From assembly GCA_964611755.1 (NCBI GenBank), contig CAZTBB010000001.1:62001-126000 (forward strand): a stretch of 64,000 nt of DNA, written 5' to 3'. The notes beneath the pieces were generated by a model. The model was not told where the DNA came from. It searched no databases and saw only the letters and a list, made by a program, of their open reading frames with translations. The stretch is from CAZTBB01 sp964611755 (GTDB lineage Bacteria; Pseudomonadota; Alphaproteobacteria; Micavibrionales; Micavibrionaceae). Below, in pieces: positions 26,379-32,818 of this stretch; position 1 is the first letter of the stretch, and each line of letters opens with the position of its first letter. The translations under genes were made by a program, and so were the position numbers.

Positions 26379-26393
26379 AATTAACAGTTAATT
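26379..26393. promoter_or_regulatory. perfect 15-base palindrome upstream of the export genes
   Basis: AATTAAC-A-GTTAATT, a perfect inverted repeat with a one-base centre, 92 bases before the ATG of the Wza-like gene and 72 bases after the preceding gene. The position and symmetry suit a dimeric regulator. In AT-rich sequence such a repeat could also arise by chance. Confidence 0.35.
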
Positions 26394-26485
26394 ATTGTCA
26401 GTTTTCGATTTTATCCGTATCATTATCCATGAAGTTATTACTTTAACTCTTCTTGGCCCGTTCTGGGCAATCAAAATTCGGTCCG

Positions 26486-27286
26486 ATGTTTTTGAAAAAA
26501 TATTTTCGTTTTGCACTTTTATTAAGCCTGTTTTCCGGGCTCGTTTTGCTGTCCGCAAATGCAATGTCATCAAAGGATGCGTCTCATTCAAGCACATCTG
26601 AAATTTTGCTGGGCGGGCATGGTCATATTGCTCAGGATACGGCCCATGCGGATCACGGGAACAAGCCTTCTGAAGGCGAAAAAACATATGAAGCGCAGGC
26701 GAATCATGATTCGAATCACATCAAGAAAAATGCAAGTTATGAAAAAGGCGTGGAGCATATTGTCCATGAGCTGACCTCTATACAGCCCGAGGAATCCGCG
26801 CCCATCGTTGAACAAATGCCTCCTGTGAAAGGTTATATGCTGGGGGCAGGTGATGCGCTGCGCGTCATTGTTTACGGTGAACCGCAGCTGACCAGCAAGT
26901 TTAAGGTCTCGGATACAGGGACAATTGCGATGCCACTGATCGGGCAGGTTGATGTGGGCGGTTTAACGATCTCTGAGGCCGAAAAGATGATCGTTGCGCG
27001 TTTGCGTGATGGCTACATACGTGATCCAAAAGTCAGTGTAGAGGTCGATGAATATCGCTCATTCTATATTTTGGGAGAAGTGCGTGAGCCGGGCGTTTAT
27101 GAATATAAGGCCGGGATGAATATATTGAATGCCGTCGCCATAGCTGGTGGTTATACCTATCGTGCCAATAAGGGCGAGATGGAGCTTTTATCACCGGATC
27201 AGGGGCAAAATTCCGTTATTGATGTACCGCCGACCAGTGAGGTTCACCCGGGGGACATCATTTTAATCAAAGAGAGATTTTTCTAA
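26486..27286 (+). CDS. polysaccharide export protein, Wza-like (Poly_export/SLBB)
   Basis: 266 residues from the ATG at 26486. A signal peptide (FALLLSLFSGLVLLSANA) lacks a lipobox Cys, so the protein is not a Wza-type lipoprotein. Residues about 30-110 are polar with nine His between 34 and 94 (GGHGHIAQDTAHADHG). The export domain starts at YMLGAGDALRVIVYGEPQL (near 117) and continues with VSDTGTIAMPLIGQVDVGG; an SLBB domain follows with FYILGEVREPGVYEYKAGM (near 192). It should form or gate the outer-membrane/periplasmic passage for the exported polymer. It lacks the C-terminal transmembrane helix of E. coli Wza. Fifteen bases before the Wzc-like gene; clearly the same operon. Confidence 0.87.
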   Translation: MFLKKYFRFALLLSLFSGLVLLSANAMSSKDASHSSTSEILLGGHGHIAQDTAHADHGNKPSEGEKTYEAQANHDSNHIKKNASYEKGVEHIVHELTSIQPEESAPIVEQMPPVKGYMLGAGDALRVIVYGEPQLTSKFKVSDTGTIAMPLIGQVDVGGLTISEAEKMIVARLRDGYIRDPKVSVEVDEYRSFYILGEVREPGVYEYKAGMNILNAVAIAGGYTYRANKGEMELLSPDQGQNSVIDVPPTSEVHPGDIILIKERFF

Positions 27287-27301
27287 GGGAGGGTCATAGA
27301 T

Positions 27302-29587
27302 ATGAGTGAAGCACATATTAATCAAACCCTTCATCAAGGTGGGTCTGGACAGGGAGGTTCATCGTCTCTTTTTGAAGAAAGCCACAACATCGACGTTGAT
27401 GTCCGCGATCTTTTCTTAACGCTTTGGCGCCGTAAGATGGTGATTATGGGTATTTTGATCATTGGCCTTGTGCTGGCTATGGTCGCGCTCAGCTTTATTA
27501 CGCCAAAATATACAGCAAGAGCTTTGGTTTTGATTGAGGCGGAGACCGGATTGCCGCAATCGGAAGAGCTGCGGGCGCTTATTTCAAATATCAGGCTCGA
27601 TTCCACTTTCATTCTGAGTGAAATTGAAGTTATCCGCTCGCGAACAACGGCACGCAATGTTGTGAACCGTTTGAATTTGATGAACGATCCGGAATTCAAT
27701 AGATATCTCGCCCAAATGGCAATGCAAAAAGCCGATGATGCCGATAACCCGTTGCAAGATGCAAGCAAGGCTGTCTTTAAAAACCTGAATCTTTACAATG
27801 AGGGCATTAAAAACCTTCCGGCGGAATATATCGAAATACAGGAAGAAGATGTCATCACCCGTTTTCTCGAGAATCTTCAGGTGCGCTCCGTACCGGGCTC
27901 TAACGCTGTGCAGATTCAATACCAATCCACCGACCCCAAGAAGGCTGCTTTGATTGCCAATACAGTTGCGGATGTGTTCATTGAGCAACGTCTGGAAGAA
28001 AAGTTCAGCGCAACACAAAAACTAACGGATTGGCTGGATAAGCGATTAAAAGATCTGCGTGAGCAGGTTAGAAATGCCGAAGCCGAAGTCCAGCGATATA
28101 AAGCAAAACAGGATTTGATGGAAGGTGCCCGCACAGTGGCATCGGTTGAACAACTCTCACAGTTGAATGCGGAGCTTGTTCAAGCCAAGGCCAAAACTGC
28201 GGAAGCGGAAGCGCGCCTCAGCCAGGTTAGAAATTTGTCTAAAAACCCGGAGAAAATCGAGACTGTGGCTGAAATCGTAAATTCTCCGCTTATTCAAAAT
28301 TTTAAGCGCGATGAAGCCCGCATGGCACAGCAGCTTGCCGATCTATCCCAGCGTTATGGTGAACGTCATCCTGATATTATCAAACTGCGTGAGGAATTAT
28401 CGGATTTGCGTGCTGTTATGCTGGATGAGATGCAAAAAATCGCCAGCAGTTTGGAGCATGAATTGCGCGTGGCGCGTGCACGTGAAATGGCCTTGGAAGA
28501 AGGCATCGCCGAAATCGAGAATGTTCGTTTAAAAGAAGACGTTGCCATGATCCGCTTGCGCGAGCTTGAGCGTGAAGCTGCATCAAGCCGTTTGATTTTT
28601 GATAAGTTTTTGGCGACCTATAAGCGATCCGATGATCAAGAAGAATTGCAAGAAGCCGAAGCCCGCATCATTTCCTATGCGGCTGTGCCGACCAGCCCGT
28701 CATATCCTGATCGTTTGCTATTGCTGAGTTTGTCATCTGCTATTTCTTTGTTTATCGGCCTTGGCTTTGCCTTCTTGTTAGAGAAGCTGGATAACAGCTT
28801 TAGAAGCGCCAACCAGCTGGAGAGAACCGTGGGTTATCCATGTTATGCCCTGATCCCGAGTGTTGAAAATATGCCGCAAAAAGATGTGGTAAACTTTATC
28901 CTGAAGCGACCCTCTTCAACTGTGGCCGAAGCTGTGCGGACTTTGCGCATGGTCTTGAATTTACGCCCGCCAAAATCTGGCATTAAGCCAAAGGTGGTTA
29001 CGATCACATCATCTTTCCCGGGTGAAGGGAAGACGACATTATCTTGCTGGATTGGTCGATTGGCGGCTAAATCAGGTGAAAAAGTTATCGTGATTGATGG
29101 GGATTTACGCCGTCCAACAGTTCATAGAGCGATGGGCCGCGGCAATGATACGAGTATTGTAGACTTTTTGACGGGTAAGTTATCATTGGATGATATTATC
29201 CAGACAGATGATCCATCCGGTGTGCATGTTATTTGTGCAAAGTCAGTTCCGAATAGTGCGCTTGATCTGATCTCATCAGATCGTATGTCCAAGCTGGTTG
29301 ATTCATTAAAGCAAGTCTATGATCTTGTAATTATTGACTCGCCGGCCTGTCTGGCCGTATCCGATGCGCGTGTGTTGGCAAAGTTATCGGACCAGACTGT
29401 GTATGCTGTGGCCTGGGATCGAACGCCGCGTGAAGTTGTTATGGGCGGTGTTAAGCAATTTACTGATATGGGTTACGACCCGCTGGCCTTTGTCCTTACC
29501 AATGTAGATGTTAAGCGCCATGTCAAATATGGTTATGGCGATACAATTTATTATTACGGGCGCTACAAAGAATATTATACGGAATAG
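27302..29587 (+). CDS. polysaccharide co-polymerase / tyrosine autokinase, Wzc-like
   Basis: 761 residues. N-terminal Wzz domain with a first span (VIMGILIIGLVLAMVALSFI, near residue 50), long periplasmic coiled coil (about 240-460), a P-rich SPSYPDRLLLLSL segment entering the second span (near 480-500), then a cytoplasmic BY-kinase: Walker A SSFPGEGKTTLS (near 575), Walker A' VIDGDLRRPT (near 600) and Walker B LVIIDSPACLA (near 680). The last 19 residues hold eight tyrosines (DTIYYYGRYKEYYTE), the autophosphorylation cluster. Phosphorylation controls chain length and export of capsular or exopolysaccharide. Strong RBS (GGGAGG) precedes the ATG. It pairs with the Wza-like gene directly upstream. 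Confidence 0.93.
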   Translation: MSEAHINQTLHQGGSGQGGSSSLFEESHNIDVDVRDLFLTLWRRKMVIMGILIIGLVLAMVALSFITPKYTARALVLIEAETGLPQSEELRALISNIRLDSTFILSEIEVIRSRTTARNVVNRLNLMNDPEFNRYLAQMAMQKADDADNPLQDASKAVFKNLNLYNEGIKNLPAEYIEIQEEDVITRFLENLQVRSVPGSNAVQIQYQSTDPKKAALIANTVADVFIEQRLEEKFSATQKLTDWLDKRLKDLREQVRNAEAEVQRYKAKQDLMEGARTVASVEQLSQLNAELVQAKAKTAEAEARLSQVRNLSKNPEKIETVAEIVNSPLIQNFKRDEARMAQQLADLSQRYGERHPDIIKLREELSDLRAVMLDEMQKIASSLEHELRVARAREMALEEGIAEIENVRLKEDVAMIRLRELEREAASSRLIFDKFLATYKRSDDQEELQEAEARIISYAAVPTSPSYPDRLLLLSLSSAISLFIGLGFAFLLEKLDNSFRSANQLERTVGYPCYALIPSVENMPQKDVVNFILKRPSSTVAEAVRTLRMVLNLRPPKSGIKPKVVTITSSFPGEGKTTLSCWIGRLAAKSGEKVIVIDGDLRRPTVHRAMGRGNDTSIVDFLTGKLSLDDIIQTDDPSGVHVICAKSVPNSALDLISSDRMSKLVDSLKQVYDLVIIDSPACLAVSDARVLAKLSDQTVYAVAWDRTPREVVMGGVKQFTDMGYDPLAFVLTNVDVKRHVKYGYGDTIYYYGRYKEYYTE

Positions 29588-29646
29588 GTAATTCTGTAAT
29601 TCTGGCCAAAGACGATATCGGTTTGGCACGTGTAAAGAATAAGATC

Positions 29647-30006
29647 ATGGACATTGCACATAAAATCGGTCTTGGTATCACCCTATCCATTGCTCTTATG
29701 AGCGTAGTTTTTGCGCTCTTCCTTATTTTCTATCAAACACCCAAAGAACGTGCGCATGATTACAGCGCAGTTGCTGTTTTGTATTTAACAAAAGCCGGAG
29801 AAGAAAAAGACGCGTCTCTTGCCCTGTCCTACTATGATCAGGGATTGCAAGCCTCGCGTCATGCATTGGCGCACAGCCCTTTTGATTATGTGCTATGGGG
29901 CCGCCATATCGGTTATTTAAAGATGGTTGACCAGCAAGATCAAGAAGCCTATCAGGTTCTGAAAATTCTGCATCGTTTGCATCCGCATAGGGATACGCGG
30001 CCATGA
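29647..30006 (+). CDS. small single-span membrane protein of unknown function
   Basis: 119 residues from the ATG at 29647; the frame also allows a TTG start at 29623. One N-terminal membrane span (LGITLSIALMSVVFALFLIF) is followed by a soluble, mainly helical part with YSAVAVLYLTKAGEEKDASL and SYYDQGLQASRHALAHSPFD, which recalls a TPR-like helical hairpin on the periplasmic side. No domain is recognised. Its stop overlaps the start of the next gene (ATGA), and it follows the Wzc-like gene by 59 bases, so it belongs to the export operon. A role as an accessory of export or polymerisation is inferred from position only. Confidence 0.7.
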   Translation: MDIAHKIGLGITLSIALMSVVFALFLIFYQTPKERAHDYSAVAVLYLTKAGEEKDASLALSYYDQGLQASRHALAHSPFDYVLWGRHIGYLKMVDQQDQEAYQVLKILHRLHPHRDTRP

Positions 30007-31025
30007 ATAAAACGGAGTTTAAGAATTTTGTTGGTCAGTTGGCGTTTTTGCTTTTGCTGACTATCACGTTTTTTGTTTTGTTTTTTGAACAAAAAGGAGA
30101 CGTCCATGTCATGGGTGTTCTCTTGCTTGGCTGGAGTGGTTTTTTATTGCTCCGGGTGTTGTGGCTTGGTGACGTGGTGCGCTTTACGTCTTTGGTGATC
30201 CGCAAAAAGCAAAAAGAATCTCTTCCCGTCTCCTTATTACGAGAAATGAATCATAAAAAAATGTCCAAACAGGTTAAGGATGGTCTGAGGCCATTTAATG
30301 TGTTGAATATGGCCTTGTTTATGTTGGCTGGCGGCTATGTGATCTGGATGGTGATGAGTGCGCTAAACCCGATTATTGATACTCAATATTTAGAGTTAAT
30401 GCGCGAAATTCATCTGTATTTTTCGGGACATAATTTAAAGGCCATGGATATGATGAATATCAATTCTATGGTCTCTAAAATTCCTGCAGTGCTGATGACA
30501 ATGTTTTGTTTTTTCTTGAGCCAGAGCTACTCGAATAATCGCTCGGAGTACAAAGTTGTATTGAAAATCACGGCTGCCCTGTTTGTATTTTACCTGATGA
30601 GCATGATTTGGAGCATGCAGATCATGCCGATTGATATGGGCAGTTACCGCGTGAGTTGGCATGGCTATGGCTCCGGGCATACAAATACATTATTGAGCAT
30701 TGGCCTTCTCCCCGATCAGCAATATTCATCGATGCAGTTGCGGCTATTATCGCTAGGCTTGCCCGCTGCCCTTCTCTTATACGGCATAGGCCTTCTGATA
30801 GGCCTTAGCTTTATTCTCTCATTGGTTCGGCTCCATCATCAACAAAGCCTTTATGCCGGGCTTGGCCTTGTTGTGCTGACCATGATGCTTGCTGTCGATA
30901 ATTTCGTAGCCCATGACCCGCAGCTTTGCTGCTTCTGGTTTATTTCATGGAGCTTGCTAGCCTGTCTACAGGTCTTTGCCCGTAAGCGAGGCCAACGCAT
31001 TTATCGTATGCATATGGGGATATAG
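30003..31025 (+). CDS. multi-span membrane protein of unknown function
   Basis: 340 residues with about eight hydrophobic segments: two at the start (FLLLLTITFFVLFF and VLLLGWSGFLLLRVLWL), a cytoplasmic basic stretch (RKKQKESLPVSLLREMNHKK), then further spans including FNVLNMALFMLAGGYVIWMV and AALLLYGIGLLIGLSFIL. No family recognised. It overlaps the preceding gene by four bases and closes the export operon before the terminator at 31109-31146. The pair may be accessory components peculiar to this export system. It is not a Wzy or a flippase by any motif I can see. Confidence 0.75.
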   Translation: MNKTEFKNFVGQLAFLLLLTITFFVLFFEQKGDVHVMGVLLLGWSGFLLLRVLWLGDVVRFTSLVIRKKQKESLPVSLLREMNHKKMSKQVKDGLRPFNVLNMALFMLAGGYVIWMVMSALNPIIDTQYLELMREIHLYFSGHNLKAMDMMNINSMVSKIPAVLMTMFCFFLSQSYSNNRSEYKVVLKITAALFVFYLMSMIWSMQIMPIDMGSYRVSWHGYGSGHTNTLLSIGLLPDQQYSSMQLRLLSLGLPAALLLYGIGLLIGLSFILSLVRLHHQQSLYAGLGLVVLTMMLAVDNFVAHDPQLCCFWFISWSLLACLQVFARKRGQRIYRMHMGI

Positions 31026-31036
31026 GAATAAAATCC

Positions 31037-31146
31037 TTGACATGTTCGGCGGAGTGTGGAACTCTGAAGTCAATCAACAGCACGAGTCTGTTTAAAATTT
31101 TTTACCCCAGCGCCCAAGCCGGAATTTGGTTTGAGGCGCTTTTTTT
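31037..31146 (+). ncRNA. candidate structured RNA or 3' UTR before the terminator
   Basis: TTGAC (31037-31041) pairs with GTCAA (31069-31073), and inside this GTTC (31044-31047) pairs with GAAC (31059-31062), leaving an 11-base loop that carries GGCGGAG. About 35 bases later comes a strong terminator. This could be a 3' UTR-derived small RNA, a leader/attenuator for the gene at 31189, or only the tail of the export operon. I recognise no known RNA family. Confidence 0.3.
31109..31146 (+). terminator. strong Rho-independent terminator
   Basis: AGCGCC and CAAGCC (31109-31120) pair with GGTTTG and GGCGCT (31128-31140) through one bulged A, giving a 12-pair stem with a seven-base loop, followed by six T. 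It ends the export operon 84 bases past its last stop. Confidence 0.88.
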
Positions 31147-31188
31147 ATGGCCTCATTCATTTCATCAGATCAAAGGAGATTAAAAACG

Positions 31189-31524
31189 ATGACAACACTT
31201 CTTCCAATCGATTCCGACAATAACCCTATTCCGGCTTTGCGCCTCAAAAATAATGGTGCGCATTCAATCAATGTTAGCGCAACATCAGCGCGCAATAGCG
31301 TTGCTTTTGATACAAACACAAAAATCGTCAGCCTCTATGCAACTGTGCCTGTTTATTTGGCGCTTGGCGATAACACGGCAAGTGCAACAAGCGCAGATCA
31401 TTACTTTCCGGCCGGTGTGTATTACGACATTGCTATTGGTGATGAGCGCAGCGGTCAGGCAACACATATCGCGGCAATACGCGCAGAGGGTGATGGCACG
31501 CTTTATATTTCAGAAAAACAATAG
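31189..31524 (+). CDS. small hypothetical protein, beta-rich
   Basis: 111 residues from the ATG at 31189, supported by an AAGGAGAT ribosome-binding site ending 9 bases before it; an in-frame ATG at 31147 inside the terminator T-run is unlikely. No signal peptide, no membrane span. The sequence alternates short polar strands (NNGAHSINVSATSARNSVAF, LGDNTASATSADHYFPAGVY, GTLYISEKQ), like small beta-sandwich proteins that occur as virion or decoration proteins in prophages, but there are no other phage genes here. It lies beyond a strong terminator and ends 12 bases from the convergent recR stop. Function unknown. Confidence 0.7.
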   Translation: MTTLLPIDSDNNPIPALRLKNNGAHSINVSATSARNSVAFDTNTKIVSLYATVPVYLALGDNTASATSADHYFPAGVYYDIAIGDERSGQATHIAAIRAEGDGTLYISEKQ

Positions 31525-31536
31525 TCGAATAGTATC

Positions 31537-32139
31537 TTAGGCGGCGCTGCGGGATTTGAGGGCTGTGGTAATGGTTCCATCATCCAGATAATCCAGCTCG
31601 CCGCCAACCGGCACGCCATGCGCCAGACGTGAGATATTGACATCCAGATGTTGAAGCTGGTCGGCAATATAATGCGCCGTGCTCTGGCCATCAACCGTAG
31701 CACTGAGCGCAAGAATAATCTCGCTGATATCGTCTTGCGCATTCTCACATCGTTGAACAAGAGCATTGATACGCAGCTGATCGGGTCCAATGCCATCCAA
31801 GGCTGAGAGCAGCCCGCCTAATACATGATAACGGCCTTTGAAGGCGCCCGTGCGTTCAATTGCCCATAGATCGCTGACTTGGGATACAACGCATAAAGCG
31901 CTTTGGTCTCTTTTGTGGTCATTGCATATCGTGCATGGATCACACATATCGAGATTGCCGCATTGGCCACATGTTTTAACGTTCTCGGCCGCATCTTGGA
32001 GGACATTCGCCAACGGCATCATCATGGTCTCACGCTTGTTCAAGAGATGCAGCGCTATGCGGCGCGCCGACCGGTTGCCAAGGCCGGGCAGGCTGGCAAG
32101 TGCGGAGATCAAATTATCAAGTGGCCCTTTGGGTGTCAT
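31537..32139 (-). CDS. recR: recombination mediator RecR
   Basis: 200 residues, the standard length. Helix-hairpin-helix near the N-terminus (SALASLPGLGNRSARRIALH), a four-Cys zinc finger CGQCGNLDMCDPCTIC (near residues 57-72) and a Toprim domain (ALCVVSQVSDLWAIERTG, then YHVLGGLLSALDGIGPDQL). RecR acts with RecO (and RecF) to load RecA on gapped single-stranded DNA. The dnaX and ybaB genes that usually precede recR are not here; instead it follows lolA by 12 bases on the same strand. It converges on the small gene at 31189. Confidence 0.96.
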   Translation of the reverse strand: MTPKGPLDNLISALASLPGLGNRSARRIALHLLNKRETMMMPLANVLQDAAENVKTCGQCGNLDMCDPCTICNDHKRDQSALCVVSQVSDLWAIERTGAFKGRYHVLGGLLSALDGIGPDQLRINALVQRCENAQDDISEIILALSATVDGQSTAHYIADQLQHLDVNISRLAHGVPVGGELDYLDDGTITTALKSRSAA

Positions 32140-32151
32140 GACGAGAGTGCC

Positions 32152-32766
32152 CTAGTTATTAAAACGAGATCCACGTTCACTTTCCTTATTCGGATTTTTA
32201 AAGACAAACAATCCGGCTGGATGCGTGATCCCGGTTTTAAGATAGAATAATTCAACCTCGGTAATCAAACCTTGGCCATCAATGACGCGCCATTTCTTTA
32301 GGGTAAATGGATCTTTATCAAAGGCCAGTGTCAAAGATCCGGCCAGCGGGTCATCATTTTGAACCAGAACAATCTGGTGATAAGGGCCATCGGAATTTAT
32401 GCTTTTGATGCGCACATCGCCGCTGAGGCTGATATCACTGCGCAGAATAAAATCTGCCAATGTTGCGCCGATCGGGGCGTTGGTTTGCTCATCCAGTTCG
32501 GCATCATAGAAATAGATAAAGAAACCATCGGCGACGACATAATCTTTGATGGGCAGGTCGTAATTAAAGCGCAACTTGCCCGGACGCTCTAAATAGAATG
32601 TGCCGACATATTGATCACCATTATGCGTGGTCTGAACAAAACGCGCTTGGGCTGTGTCTAGATTTTGCAAATAGGCTTCGGCCTTTTGGGCAATATCGGA
32701 TTGAGTGTTCGCCGCCAATGCTTGGAGGGGCCAGATCAGGAAAGTAAGAATCAATAAGATACGCAT
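32152..32766 (-). CDS. lolA: outer-membrane lipoprotein carrier LolA
   Basis: 204 residues from the ATG at 32766, which opens a classical signal peptide (MRILLILTFLIWPLQALAA); a longer frame to 32958 would overlap ftsK and lacks a signal. The mature part has the LolA strands: QNLDTAQARFVQTTHNGDQY, GTFYLERPGKLRFNYDLP and YVVADGFFIYFYDAEL. LolA carries lipoproteins through the periplasm from LolCDE to the outer membrane. ftsK-lolA is a common gene order and the gap is 52 bases. recR follows on the same strand after 12 bases. Confidence 0.93.
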   Translation of the reverse strand: MRILLILTFLIWPLQALAANTQSDIAQKAEAYLQNLDTAQARFVQTTHNGDQYVGTFYLERPGKLRFNYDLPIKDYVVADGFFIYFYDAELDEQTNAPIGATLADFILRSDISLSGDVRIKSINSDGPYHQIVLVQNDDPLAGSLTLAFDKDPFTLKKWRVIDGQGLITEVELFYLKTGITHPAGLFVFKNPNKESERGSRFNN

Positions 32767-32818
32767 AAAATAAGAGATAGAGCGTTTTAAGCATCTTGAA
32801 AAGGGTTTTGGCTTAACT

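Noticed and set aside
26379..26393. CtrA-type binding site reading of the palindrome
   Set aside because: CtrA sites need TTAA-N7-TTAA; here the two TTAA are three bases apart.
31037..31065. TTGACA followed 17 bases later by AACTCT as a promoter
   Set aside because: The -10 is too poor, and the TTGAC takes part in a hairpin; kept only as part of the structured-RNA candidate.
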